Shown: piece by piece, positions 23,161 to 34,500 of the stretch
Layout of the letters: every line of letters begins with the position of its first letter
Position numbering within the stretch: the stretch's first letter is position 1
Position numbers and translations under genes: made by a program
DNA from: Metallyticus violacea
Lineage: Eukaryota > Arthropoda > Insecta > Mantodea > Metallyticidae
Length of the DNA stretch: 64,000 nt
Direction: 5' to 3'
NCBI GenBank assembly: GCA_030762175.1
Contig: CM060833.1
Coordinates: forward strand, 168,964,501-169,028,500
The notes under the pieces: model-generated
Databases searched by the model: none
The model's input: the letters and a program-made list of their open reading frames with translations, nothing else
Told to the model about the DNA's origin: nothing

Positions 23161-23161
23161 T

Positions 23162-23766
23162 ACAGTTTAATCCAAAAGTACCTTTATTTAAATGTGATAG
23201 TATAACAAATAAAATTTCTAGCTAATATTGTTAAACACAAATTTGTTAATTACTTACCATGACACAAATAATGTATCTAATTATTAGTACTAGATTTAAT
23301 AATTGCATATTATGTATTCCATGAGCGATTGGCATGACATCTGTTAAAATTAAAATTAGAATTAGAAGCTGAAAAGGTAAAATAAATTACTCATGTTCAG
23401 TAACCATTAATGTAATATTGTATACATAAAGAAGCCTATATTAGGTGACACTATACAGTTAAATCCAAAAGTAGCTTGATTTAACTGTTGTAGTGTAGCA
23501 AATAGAATTTCTAGCTCATATTATTAAAACATAAATTTGTTCATTGTGTACTATGATAAAAATAATGTTTGTAATGATTAGTACTAGATTAAATATAATT
23601 ACATATTATATATTCCATGAGAGATATACATGCCATCTGGTAAATTAAAAGTTAGAATCATGAACTGAAAAGGTAAAATAAATTAACCATATTCAGATGA
23701 GAGAGAATTGTGAAACATTCATTAAACATTGAACATACAAAGAAGTCTGATTAGGTGACACCATAC
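23162..23766. repeat. Diverged tandem duplication, unit about 293-310 bp
   Basis: Copy 1 (23162-23454) and copy 2 (23455-23766) share ordered blocks: taatccaaaagta, aaatttctagct, attagtactagat, tattccatgag, ctgaaaaggtaaaataaatta and ttaggtgacac. They differ by many substitutions and small indels, so the duplication is old. No coding sequence is seen. The right end abuts a PLE end. Confidence 0.85.
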
Positions 23767-23769
23767 TTC

Positions 23770-24360
23770 ACTAACTGATAAATTTATCAGAACATGTTTC
23801 AAGGGTTTTTGCTCTCATCTTCAGTTAGGAACCAAATAACACTGGCAGGTGAGGATGTGACCTCCAGTGGTTTCAATATACAATGAAACAGAAAATCCAT
23901 AATATGATGCTTATTTTTTAAAAATGAAAATCTTTTCTCACATTGCTAATTCCTCGTGATTGTTTGTAGCTTTCAACAGTTTTGTTTCTTTTGTGATGTC
24001 ATGAATTGTATGTCCAAAAATGATCTGCAACTCCTGGTTTACCCACCTGTTTATATCTTTAAAGTGTTCTTTCGCCCTAGTCTCCAAATTTCTTATTCTG
24101 CAAATATATATATATATATATGATCACAATTCAAACGATTTATATGGTGCATTCTGCCTCTTTGTTGGACAGGATAACATCCTTCGTGGTTCTGTTCAAA
24201 AGTTCTCATGTTAAATTAATTTTGTGCAGCCAACACAATAGTAAAATGGTAAAATTTTTCATGAGTGCACAGTATGCCCATGGTTGGTATGTAAATGTTT
24301 TAAAACTAATGTCCTTTATCGTGGAGAGAGTGGTGGTGTTTTTAATATCTATAAGTCTTT
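23770..24360 (-). pseudogene. PLE GIY-YIG region remnant (family PLE-E), minus strand
   Basis: Frames on the minus strand give a degraded pre-nuclease segment (complement of about 24240-24340). They then give KQNHEGCYPVQQRGRMHHI with shifts, GKPGVADHFWTYNS, ETKLLKATNNHEELAM and EKIFIFKK, in the order of the PLE nuclease C-terminus. An (AT)n expansion at 24105-24122 interrupts it. The element's 3' end near 23783-23828 holds a hammerhead-like core. Confidence 0.65.
23775..23828 (-). ncRNA. Degenerate hammerhead motif of PLE-E
   Basis: The minus strand has CTGAAGA (complement of 23818-23824), T, an imperfect stem II (GAGAGC with ACCCTT, two mispairs), GAAA (23797-23800), palindromic CATG (23793-23796) and then TT before the stem I region CTGATAA. 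The core bases are canonical, but stems I and II are weak. Confidence 0.45.
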
Positions 24361-24479
24361 GAAATGTCAGATGTTCTTACTTACTATGAATAAATGAACT
24401 TTTATTTCTTACACACATCAACATACAAAATATTTATAACAAAATAAAAAAAAACAATTAACATTAAAATATAACTAAT

Positions 24480-25980
24480 TGGATCATTGCCTTTGGCAAT
24501 TTCAGAAGGCACTAACTCCAGTCAAAATTCCAATTTGATTGACTCTGCCCCCCAGTCCCCGGTTCATCACCAATACTTACTGGAATATCCAGGGAATCAG
24601 GCTCTGATCCAACCAAAATAAAAACATAATATTATAAATAATTTATAACCAACTCATTATTATAACCAATTAACTGCAGTTTCTACACTATTAATTTATT
24701 CAACAAACAACATTATAGTTAAATTACATAAATAAAATACCTAAAAATTTAACAAAACCAAAATGAAGGTTCATCCATACCTTAATCACGTGGTTATATG
24801 TATAGTGAGGAACCCATAAAGTAAGTTACTTGTTTTTCACAACTGTATGTGCCCTCAAGCTCTTTTTGTACTTCTCCACTTATCCTCTACTTTACCTAGG
24901 AATTCCCCATTTTCTCTACACTCATGTCTGATAACATTTTAATTGCTACTATATCATGTAGTTTGTCCCATTTTTCATCCCAGATACTATTCCTCCACCT
25001 TTTTACCATTTCTCATTTGATTAGACAGTGGAATACATAATACACTTTCCCACATATAATGCATCATTCTCATCATAATTTTTGAAGTCTTCAAATAAAT
25101 TAGGTACTATCTTATATTCAGTTTATATACCATTGTATCCCTATTTATTGAACAAATGCTTTCTCAAAATCTGCAAAGATAATTTATACCCTGCCCCTTT
25201 TATTACTTAAATATTTACCACTATAGTATGAATTATTATCTTATCTATTGTGCTTCTTCTTTTCTAAAATCTGCTTGAAATTCTGATATTTTACTTTCCA
25301 TTTCTGTCCACTCATGCAGACTTCCTGCTAATATGCCATTGTATATTTTGCTTATCTTTGATAGACTAATTCCTCAATAGCTACTTTCTAAACCAAGATC
25401 GTGGGTTCAAACCCGGCCAGGATTGATGAATTTTTTCGGGCGTAAAAATCAAGTATGGTGTCCTTTGGAAGGGAAGTAAATCCTTGGGTCCTGTGTTGTA
25501 CATTTATGGCACGAAAAAGAACCTCAAGCCTGTTTAAGTGTGTCCATAAATAACTCAAATCAACAACTCAATAGTTACTCAGGTTATTTATACCACCTTT
25601 CTCTTTATACATTGAAACAATCATGCTCACTTTCCAACTCTCAGGTAATACCTTCATCTCCTTAATTCTATTTAATAATTCTGTTAGCAACCTAATACCT
25701 CCTTGCATTCCCCCAAATGTTAAACAAAATTCTCTTGGAATTCCATCTATTCTGAGAGTTTTTTCCGTCTTCAGTGTTTTAATATGGTACCCTACCTCAT
25801 TCTAGTAAACTCTTTATCTAAAATTTCTATCAAATACATGGTACTATCAAAATTTAAATCATAACTCAGGATATTCCCACCATGTAACAGATTTTAAAGT
25901 AATTCTTCCATTCCTTTGGGGTTATCTTATTTCCTATCTTTCTCTTCCTTAAGACATTCTTCACAACTGACCATATATAT
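24480..25980 (-). pseudogene. LINE reverse transcriptase remnant split by a SINE
   Basis: On the minus strand 25620-25800 gives IDGIPREFCLTFGGMQGGIRLL then VLPESWKVSMIVSMYKEKGGINN, the start of LINE RT (W-x3-x-I-V-P-I-Y-K-K-G). After the SINE at 25385-25560, 25130-25390 gives LSKIYNGILAGSLHEW, ISEFQADFRK and a D-F-E-K-A-F-D-S-I-N-R-D-T block with shifts. The terminal part near 24950-25080 shows a decayed C-terminal region (NYDENDALYVGKC). The catalytic F-A-D-D region is missing, so there is an internal deletion. Confidence 0.75.
25385..25560 (+). mobile_element. SINE-A insertion inside the LINE
   Basis: The copy has a B box (gtgggttcaaaccc), a tttttcgggcgtaaaaatc block, a gggaagtaaa block and a gaacctcaagcctg segment. 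These are shared with copies at 42930, 51048 and 54757. The flanking LINE frame resumes on both sides, and the repeated flank words (ctcaatagctac, ctcaatagttac at 25373 and 25566) look like a target-site duplication. Confidence 0.8.
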
Positions 25981-26649
25981 GTCCCACTAGGTTATTAAAA
26001 AAAGAGAGAGAGAGTATGAAAAAAAATACTCATCATCAATACAGCCTTTTGGAATGTTTTCAGTAGCAAATTAGTAGACAAAAACATTGCTAGATGTATG
26101 CAAATTAAAGCTATCAAAGACACATGCACACTTACTAAAATAGATGAAAATATCAAATACAAGATGTTCACATATGCCCAAAAGCAAATATATATAAAAA
26201 CAAAAACAGAAAAGGATAAAACACTAAGAAAAGGTCACAGAGTTGTACTCGCTGTATTTTGAACTACTTGAGTTCTGCTATGGTAAGAAGACAAGTGAAG
26301 GTGATAAAAGTAAATATTGAATATTGAAGGTAATGTTATGCATGGAAACAGATGAATCAAGCAACAAGAATGTGGGGGAGGGGTTAAATAATTAATAGCT
26401 ACAATTTAAACCAGGCAGTATATGCAATTTATGTACAAATAAATAGCTGCCATTTCTGTATCTCTGAGTAAACTTTCAGAGCTATGTGTAGGTAACGCAT
26501 CATAAGTGTTAATCAAAATCCTTACAGTGAGATAAGGCATGTTGGGCAACCAGCAAGGGAGACCTGGTTTTAAGAATGTCTTATGATTGTTCATACATAG
26601 CAAAACAACAGTAGAAGTTAAATTAACATAAAATGCTTTGCAAAGCTTA

Positions 26650-28560
26650 ACATATATACGGCGTTCTTAGAAGAGCAGGTAGCAAATGAGAAATGTTAAA
26701 TTCTGTGGATAAATTAGAGCTGCTGAATGAAGGCACAACATAATTAGCTCTCAGGTTTTACTTTTAGGGCATTGGCAAGGATGAGCTTGCAATGGGACAA
26801 GGTAAATTTGGAACAGATAGGTTTCAGTGAAATATACTTTTAAGGTTAGGGGGTGTGCTAAGAGTAAGGCAGGGTACAAATTTAGAAAAATTACTTAAAA
26901 GATGGATACATTAATAAAATATTGTGACATTCTTTCAAAATAGCTCTATGCTTTCAATTCAAGGCACATAAGTAGTAACAAGGTTAATAAAGTTCTTATT
27001 AAAAGTTTTGAGTTTGCATTGGAAAATTTTGTGTGCTGGAAATATAGAAGAGGAAGGATGATTTTGGTCTTGGAACTTTTAAGCTACGTTTTTAATATAT
27101 GTGTCAAGAGAAAAGTTGTTACAAAGACAATGACCACAGATTGAAAGAGAAAAATAATTGATCTTTTGATATGCAAGGAATGACAGCTTTCAAAATGAAG
27201 ATTCTGTTGTAAATTGGTAGGCTTAATGTGCAGACATTAAGAATGTGCAGAAAACAGCCATTGCATAAAGAAATATCAATATCTAGGAACATAGCAGCAT
27301 TGAGAGAGACAGAAGAACTGAAAATTTGCAGTTAAGATTAGTAAGAAATTGGTTGAGAGATCCTGAGCCATGAGTCCAAAGAACGAATATATCATCAATA
27401 TATTTCAGCCATAATAATGGTGCCAAAGGTTCTGACTTAAGAAATTCCTCCTCTAAGCAAGCCAAAAAAGATTGGCATAAGAACGGTGACATTCTGGTGC
27501 CCATCGCAGTGCCTTTAATTTGTACATAATATTTATTTTCAAAACTAAACTCATTGAGAGTAAGAACCAGATAAGCAAGATAAATGAAATTTGTGGATCG
27601 GGTATGAGAAGGTGCTCAGGAGTCTAGGAAATGTTTTAACAGCTGCTAATCCTTCATGATGGGGAATGTTAGTATAAAGTGACGTCACATAGAGTGGCCA
27701 GAAGTATATTAGAATGTGCCGAAGTTTCAATATTCTTTAGTAAACTCAAAAAATGGAAGGAAGTTTTGATATAGGATGGCATAGAGGTAACAAATGGCTG
27801 AAACCAAAAATCTACTAGAGCAAAAATATGTTCTGTAGGAGATTCAAAGCTGGCTACTATCAGGCGGCCTGGACAGTTCTTTTAATGAATTTTAGGGAGA
27901 AAATATATGGTGGGATATGAGGGACATGAGTAAGTAGAGTGATATCTTGCAGACTAAGTCCTTCAGCAGTACCAGAAGAAGCAATAAAAGAAGCTATATC
28001 TTCATTAAACTTGACTGTAGGGTCTGAAGACAATAGTTCATAATAAGTGACATCATCAAGCTCTTGGTAAGGTTCAGCATTGTAATAAGAAATGTCCTGT
28101 AGTACTACTGAGGATCCTTTATCGACTGAAAGAATAGTAATATCAGGATAGTTAGATAACCTTTTAAGTGCTGATTTCTCATGTAAAGTTATCTTTTGGG
28201 GACATCTTATCTAGAAATTTAGAATCACTAATCGAAGTTAAAAATTGATTAATAAACATTTCTAAAAGATGGTTAGAAGGTAAAGGAGGAGGTTCAGGTA
28301 TGGAGGGAGGACGAAACTTGAAAAGGCAAAGAGTAACATTTGAAGTAGGCCGAGAAGATTTACTATACCAATAGTGAGTCCATCTTAATTAAATTATGGC
28401 AAACTTTAACACCATCAGAAACAAATTTAAGGCAATTAAATTTGGGAGTTGGGGCAAAAGATAATCTTTTTTGCAAAAGCAATGTATCAGCATCAGAAAG
28501 TGAAGTAGAAGATAAATTAACAACTGCACTATTATTAGCAGGAGAAGTACAAGGGGTACC
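26650..28560 (-). pseudogene. Penelope-like element RT remnant (Neptune-like), minus strand
   Basis: Reading on the minus strand from 28510: the N-terminal PLE segment LLLQKRLSFAPTPKFN, then EISALKRLSNYPDITILSVDKGSSVV, DVTYYELLSSDPTVKFNEDI, and a decayed PKIHK plus PGRLIVASFE region near 27880. It continues PSYIKTSFHFLSLLKN, CDVTLYTNIPHHEGL, and at 27283-27504 MGTRMSPFLCQSFLACLEEEF followed by LLWLKYIDDIFVLWTHG, the catalytic Y-x-D-D. This ordered set is diagnostic of PLE RT. Several stops and shifts are present. Beyond 27283 the C-terminus cannot be followed reliably. Confidence 0.85.
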
Positions 28561-28846
28561 TTTGCTATTGGGTTGCTGGTATGCAGTAATGGAGTAAAAT
28601 TTAGATGGGCAAGGTAAATTGAGAATAGAAGCTAAGTCAGGAGCTGATGTTACGAGTGGCAGTGAAAAGTTTTGAAAGAAAATGCGGTAAACTGAATAGG
28701 AATACCAGCTCTTAAATATTGTAAATATAACAGTGATACTTAAATGTAAAATTGGAACTTAACACAGTGAAGCCAATCATATTAATGGATATCATTGTAT
28801 GATTAGTTGAACTACACACTCTTAAAGCTTCACTTACTTTTCATAA

Positions 28847-29101
28847 ATGTATTCAGCAGTAGCATATCATTTTTGGACACAAAATCACGACATAATAAAT
28901 AAAACAAAATTATTAAAATCAGTACAAGGACCTACGGAATTAGCAACCTGGGAGAAAATCTACATCTACAAATACAAAAACAGCATAATGAACTTCGACA
29001 TTGTCGGGGATGAAAACATAAACTACAAGTTTATCACACCGCCACCAGAGCAGAATATACATTCCCACAGCTCAACGAATGATCCGACAGTTGAACCTTA
29101 G
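28847..29101 (+). CDS. PLE-A endonuclease C-terminal fragment
   Basis: The frame reads SAVAYHFWTQNHDI, LLKSVQGPTELATWEKIYIYKYKN, FDIVGDENINYKF and PPPEQN, then a stop just before the hammerhead core. It corresponds to the last ~80 residues of the nuclease frame in the copy at 30557-31099. The GIY and YIG strands are absent, because the left arm replaces them. It is not functional alone. Confidence 0.8.
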   Translation: MYSAVAYHFWTQNHDIINKTKLLKSVQGPTELATWEKIYIYKYKNSIMNFDIVGDENINYKFITPPPEQNIHSHSSTNDPTVEP

Positions 29102-29102
29102 C

Positions 29103-29145
29103 ATGGCTGAAGATGGGAACAAAATGTTCTCGAAACCGGTTCCAT
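29103..29145 (+). ncRNA. Hammerhead ribozyme, intact-looking (PLE-A)
   Basis: Stem I is ATGG (29103-29106) with CCAT (29142-29145). The core CTGAAGA (29107-29113) fits CUGANGA. One T follows, then stem II GGGAAC/GTTCTC (29115-29120/29126-29131, with one G-U pair) closed by AAAAT. GAAA is at 29132-29135, the palindromic stem III CCGG at 29136-29139, and TT at 29140-29141, giving a predicted GUU cleavage site after 29141. All conserved core bases are present. The tiny palindromic stem III suggests it works as a dimer, as reported for small PLE hammerheads. Confidence 0.75.
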
Positions 29146-29229
29146 ACATTTATGAAAAGTAAGTGACGCTTTAAGAGTGTGTAGTTCAACTAATCATACA
29201 ATGATATCCATTAATAACAGTGATAGTTT

Positions 29230-30450
29230 ACAAAGATGATTCTAATTGAGAGATACTATTAACTATGGTATTATATGTGTTTAGGAGAACATGCCAAATT
29301 AATTTAAATAAAACAAATTAAATTACACAAATGAATTTGCTGCAAATATTGTCAATTATTCAGGATCATCCATAGAAATTGCTGGGAGATATGGTGCCTA
29401 AATAAGTGAAATTGGCTATGGGTGCTCGGACCTATAGCGGACAAGGCCAAATGAACTAATATTCTGTTAGGACAAACACCAGTAATGGCACAATAAGAAA
29501 GAAAGCCAACGTGCCCTGTATATTTAGCTAATTACTTAGAATGGTACTTAATATGTTAAACCAAACTTTCATAACATTACCTAGGATAGATGTCATAGTA
29601 TAAGATGAATTAAATGACAAAAGCTTAATAATAACAATAAAGGTATTAGAAAATACAGAGAAAGTAAGAAATCAAATTAAAAGAATAATAGATAAATAGT
29701 AAAGAAGTCAAAAGCAAAAGCAAATTTAAATTAATGAGCTAAGTTAAGAGCTACACCAGAGATGCAATATATATATTTAAGGCGTATAATCTTATGTTGT
29801 TTCTCCCATAATAAATTTAGCATTAAGAATTCATCATCTCAAAAAGATATAGTGCCAAACTACAAGAAGGCCAGAATTTATAAATTTGAACTGAAGAATA
29901 TTTCTCCCCTTATAATTTGTTTCTTGTTGTATGCTGGCTCAGCTATGAACAGAGAGCTAAGAACTTCCAATGCTAACACGAGTATTGAATGGTAAGAGCA
30001 TTTGAACGAAAAAGTGGGGAACTCTTTTAGCTCCACAAATTGCAATCACATAAAATATACTCAAAAAAATCCCCCCTTTCCCAAATAAATACAGTAATAC
30101 TTATTATAGTTGGCGCACACTGCATTTAATGTCCTTTAATTCAGTTTTTGTATCATTAAATTATAAAAAAATAAGCAAAATATAAACCTTTGCTCTGCAC
30201 TGCAAAACAGCCAGTGCGGAGTTTAAATGGCCATTGAGCACCAGGTTAACTGAACATCTTACCTGACTGAAATTTTATCTAAAACTGTTACACAGATCAT
30301 TCTTACCAACAATAGTGCTGCCTAACAAAATTTTCTGCCATTTCATCCAAATTTACTAGACTTGTCAAACAAACCTCATATATTATTGCATGCATGCTTC
30401 AACATTTGTCAGGAATAGGTGCTAAAATCATTGTAATACTGTGAAAACAT
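29230..30450. other. No recognised feature
   Basis: AT-rich spacer between two PLE-A copies. A 77-codon frame at 29762-29995 shows no family motif and I do not regard it as a gene. Confidence 0.4.
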
Positions 30451-30573
30451 GCTAAACTTTAACTTAAAACTTAAATTGGAACTTGCACAGTGAAGCTAAT
30501 CATATTAATTGTATCATTGCATGATTCAGTTGAACTACACACTCTTAAAGCTTCATTTACTTTTCATAAATGC

Positions 30574-30616
30574 ATGGAACTTGTTTCGAGAACATTTTGT
30601 TTCCATCTTCAACTGT
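30574..30616 (-). ncRNA. Decayed hammerhead of the minus-strand PLE-A copy
   Basis: The minus strand shows TTGAAGA (C3 changed; complement of 30606-30612), T, stem II GGAAAC/GTTCTC with a mismatch, GAAA (30584-30587), CAAG instead of the palindromic CCGG, AA-complement TT, and CCAT. The 5' strand of stem I no longer pairs. Probably inactive. Confidence 0.55.
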
Positions 30617-30623
30617 CAGATCA

Positions 30624-31700
30624 TTCGTTAAGCTGTGGGAATGTGTATTCTGCTCTGGTGGTGGTGTGATAAACTTGTAGTTTATGTTTTCATCTCTGGC
30701 AATGTCAAAGTTCATTATGCTGTCTGTGTATTTGTAGATGTAGATTTTCTCCCAGGTTCCTAGTTCTGTAGGCCCTTGTACTGATTTTAATAATTTTGCT
30801 TTAAATATTATGTCGTGATTTTGTGTCCAAAAATGATATGCTACTGCTGATTTCTCTATTTGATTGTACGTTATGTACCTGAAATGTTCCTTTAACCGTG
30901 TGCCTATGTTTCTCTTTGTTTTTCCAATGTAGATTTTTCCACATTCTGCACAATTTATTTTGTAAATACCTGATTTTTCATCTTGTGCAGTACTGTCATT
31001 AACATTATCTATCAGTAGGTTTTTAACATTAAATTTATTGATCGGTGCCAACCTGATATTAAAATCTTTAAGAATATTCTGAAATTTTTTGTAGCCCATG
31101 GACGATATGTGAACTTTTTAAAAATTAGTTTATCTTTTCTTGCTGAAAGTTGTGGTTTCTTTGATATGTTTTGCCTCTTGAATTTCTGCACCTTTTTGTG
31201 TACTAGTTCTTTTTTAAAACCATTTTTAACTGCTGTTTCTTCTATTTGTTTGTATTCTTTAAAATATTCTTCTTTGCTAATTTGTAGGTTAACTAACCAG
31301 TGTGTTAAACTGTTAATTACTGCATGTTTGTGCACTGTGGGGTTAAAACTGTCAGCTTTGATGTGATTATCTGCATGTGCATTCTTTCTGTATATTCCAA
31401 ATTTAAGATTTTCTTTACATTTCATTATTTTAATATCTAAGAATGGCAACAAGTTATCTGTTTCTATTTCCTATGTAAATGGTATGTTTATATCTTGTAT
31501 ATGCAAAAGTTTTAAGACATCGTCAATGAATTTTTTGTTAACTAATGGCAAATATATCGTCTACATATCTGTACCATACCTTAAATATGTATAGAAAAGC
31601 TGTGTTGATGTGTGTTTCAAATCTACTCATGAAGAGGTTAGCTAGAAATGGAGATAAGGGGCTGCGCATTGTAAGTCTTCCTTTTGAAAGTAAAAAAGGC
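30624..31700 (-). pseudogene. PLE-A RT/GIY-YIG polyprotein, 3' half
   Basis: From about 31690 down: SPLSPFLANLFMSRFETHI, then VWYRYVDDIFAI containing the catalytic Y-V-D-D (about 31540-31570). A stop or shift follows, then LPFLDIKIMK with FGIYRKN and HKHAVINSLTHW (the PLE RT C-terminus), a basic linker, and after another shift FTYRPWATKNF. The frame at 30557-31099 has GIYKINCAECGKIYIGKTKRN, RLKEHF, EKSAVAYHFWTQNHDI and WEKIYIYKY, so the GIY-YIG nuclease is essentially intact. RT N-terminal motifs are absent. At least three lesions separate the pieces. Confidence 0.85.
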
Positions 31701-32769
31701 ATGTACCGGTTCCATACATTTATGAAAAGTAAGTGAAGCTGTAAGAGCGTGTAGTTCTACTGAATCATGCAATGTAATCAATTAATGCTGAACTTTGTTT
31801 AGAAATTTGCATTTTCATATGTTTTTAATTAAATGCCAGCAATATTGGCAACTGTTTTTTGCAGGTAATTTTTTTATGTGTGATTCATCCATCAAAATGT
31901 GATATATTTATTCACTTGAAATGTGCACAGTTTCATAAATTTCAGCCACCTTTGTTGGTTCCTCAACATCATATTGAGCACTTTTCTGTAATGTGGTGTT
32001 GTAGCAGCTCTTGGCTGTCCATTTTTCACTTTGAAACCATAAAAAATTGTGGACCTTAGTCCCCTAAAGTGTTTTTATCAGTATATATTTTTATTGTTCT
32101 CATACTCTTCTTCAAAACTATCTAATTACTGCATGATATTCACTATTTTCCATGCTGTAACAATTAGATGTATGCACTACAGCTCTCTGCCAAAAGAAGT
32201 ATTATTGCACAGGTTTTCCTATAGAAGATGACAGTGTTTGATTCCATAGTAGCTTGGAACTACCACTGTCAGCTGCAGGTAATTCCAACAACTTTTCAAA
32301 TCACCCACATATTACGCCCCTGACACCTGTTACCTTTGATCTCTCCAAATTAGTTGTCTCAGGTTTATGTAATGAATCCCTGTCATTGACAAAAATGCAG
32401 TGTTTTAATTTTTCACTTTACAGTTTTTCTTTTATAACAACATACCTTTGTTTAAACTTTGTCTTCTTGTTTATTTTTACAGGTGGATTCATGCATTCTC
32501 TCTCTCACCTGGTTGAACTGCCTTAGCCATTGTTAGCAAATTGAAAGGAGTGAATATCTCCCTGCCTTGAGTGGGACTATGTGAGTCTGATCCGGTATGT
32601 GTTTCTCTTTTTGTCTGTGGCTTACATTATGTGAATAATTTTAATTATACTGAATGAAAGATTGATTCTTAGGATGTTTAACAGTTTTCGAAAAACATAA
32701 AAACTGATAGACAAACATGGTATAAGATATAACAAATTATTTTTGAGGAAATCACTCAAATTTCACTAA

Positions 32770-33060
32770 TTTAGTTCCACTTATTTGGACATGTTTCAAA
32801 GGCAGTTGCCTTCATCGTCAGCATGATCCCAATGTCCGCTTCCCTGCGTGGAATTAAGATGTCGCTCCGTTGACTTCACGAACTTAGTGATAAGGTTACT
32901 ATTGTTTGGGAGATCAAAATTAACCAAATTTTCTTTGTTTTTATTTATGAATATATTTTCCCACACTGTCAATTCTATTGGTTTTTGAAGAGCTTTTAAG
33001 AGTTTTGGTTCCTTTTGGAATTTGTGATTCTTTTGCCAGAAATGGTCTGCTATTCAAAAC
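32770..33060 (-). mobile_element. PLE 3'-end fragment (family PLE-C), minus strand
   Basis: The minus strand reads ADHFWQKNHKFQKEPKLLKAL, then KPIELTVWENIFI and DLPNNSNLITKFV, the C-terminal nuclease blocks of a PLE. A DDEGNCL-like stretch follows that overlaps the ribozyme core. The fragment is cut off at about 33060, losing the GIY and YIG strands. Confidence 0.75.
32780..32826 (-). ncRNA. Hammerhead-like motif of PLE-C
   Basis: The minus strand shows canonical CTGACGA (complement of 32815-32821), T, stem II GAAGGC/GCCTTT with one G-U pair and loop AACT, GAAA (32794-32797), palindromic CATG (32790-32793) and TC, giving GUC as the predicted site. The stem I 3' strand is CAAATAAG. The core is perfect, but stem I pairs only over about two bases. 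Confidence 0.6.
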
Positions 33061-33539
33061 TATTTATGGTAGAAGATATTTATTTTTCACAAATAAATGA
33101 ACAGGGATAAAATATGATAAACCATTGTAATATGAATGTGTAGGAGCAGCAACAAGATAAAACAACAGTGAAAAGGGTTACATGACTTGCTATACAAAAA
33201 AAATGGATAAAAAGGGTTATATGGCTTGTTTTCATACCTTTCATGTTCATTTCAGCTTTAATGAACCTTTGTTGCTGTAAGCTGAACTGGTTGTGATCCA
33301 TGGCCAAATAATATTGGCACTTGATAGTTTGAACAATAGTTGCTGACATTTGCAGAATAACATTCTATCTTAAATATGAGAGTATTTCAAACAGTAATTA
33401 TTTCATGAAATGAAAAGTACAGGTGTTTCTAACTCCTTGCTCTGAAAAAATACATTTTTGGGAAAGATGTTGATACTCAATATATGGCATGATGTGCTTA
33501 ATCAGAAGTGCAGCGTGTACCAAATAGTAGGACCCTTAT

Positions 33540-34500
33540 CTGTTTGCACTGTAGATGAGCAGCCGTCAGATTTCTTGGTTTGGGGGTGTGAAACCTCATA
33601 AATTCATAGGAAAATGTTGCAAAAATTGAAGACATCTGCATTGGTAAGAGAAGAGTTTAGGTGTTGGAGAGATTTATTTAAAATGGGCAAACAATCTGTG
33701 ATGAGCAGTGCTGTTGCTGATGAGGTGAGTCAAGCTGAGACCATTATTCATTAAAATATGTGCGCTTCTTTAGAAGTTCTGGGTATTGAATGTCAGTACT
33801 GGATCCACACATATCATTGTTATGGTGGTTCTTAAATAGCACATGTTGGATGCATAGGATGCTGGTTGAGAGGCACAAGATCATTCATATAAAGCTTTTC
33901 ACATTATTTTTGACATAGTACAACAATGAAGTAGACTTCCTGGCATTTATTGTTAGAGGGGATGAAACCTGGGTGCATTACAATGAGCCCAAAGCAAGAG
34001 GAAGTCAGAGGAATAGTGAATACTTCTACACTAGTCTAGAAGTGGTTCAAGTCTGTCCTCTACAGGAATGAGTATAGCATTGCTCCTCTGTGATATGAAA
34101 GGATGCGTTTTTTAGCATCATTAGGAAATGGGTGAAGTATTGAATAAGGCCTGGATACAGCGCATTGTTGGAGGAGAAACTGAAGTGAGCAATATGGATC
34201 CATCATGGGAAACTTTATTCAATACCATTCTTCTTTTTCATTATAATGCCTGGATTTAATGTGGCTGTTGCAATTCTTAATACCCTGTGGAGATGGAGGT
34301 TTTCTATTTTACATTTGTCATATAATCCTGATGTTGCTCCCTCAAGGTGTGTGTTTGCAACCATGAAGGACACTGAAAGGAGGAAAATTTGGAAGTGATT
34401 GTGAGGTTAAAGAAAAAGTGCATTCATGTCTGCTGGCAAAAGCAGAAACATTCTTTTCTAATGGACTAAAGAAGTTGGTGAAACATTGTGAGAAGTGTAT
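33540..34500 (+). pseudogene. mariner-like transposase remnant
   Basis: The + strand shows KTSALVREEFRCWRDLF with shifts (linker). Then AFIVRGDETWVHYNEPKARGSQRNSEY at about 33935-34025 matches the I-T-G-D-E-T-W-V-H block with the first catalytic acid. Further on are FHYNAWI-like and SYNPDVAPS-like pieces (34240-34340), the remains of H-D-N-A-R-P-H and Y-S-P-D-L-A-P-S-D. Stops and shifts are frequent. Left-end boundaries were not found. Confidence 0.7.

Larger units (their letters stand above)
28739..29213 (+). mobile_element. PLE foldback copy with TSD and hammerhead (family PLE-A)
   Basis: Identical 12-bp duplications (ataacagtgata) at 28727-28738 and 29214-29225 flank the element. Arms of about 72 bp (about 28780-28851 and 29142-29213) are complementary with a single mismatch, so the copy is young or recently homogenised. 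Between them lies an intact C-terminal piece of the GIY-YIG frame followed by a complete hammerhead motif. An extra ~40-bp end occurs on the left only. It sits beside the older PLE remnant ending at 28560. Confidence 0.85.
30462..31784 (-). mobile_element. PLE-A copy with RT, GIY-YIG and inverted ends, minus strand
   Basis: The ends are inverted copies of the PLE-A pLTR (30490-30600 and 31704-31784). Imperfect flanking repeats (tgctaaacttta at 30450-30461, tgctgaactttg at 31785-31796) look like an aged target-site duplication. The interior holds the RT C-terminal half and the complete nuclease region. It is the longest PLE-A copy here and serves as a guide to the family structure. Confidence 0.85.
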
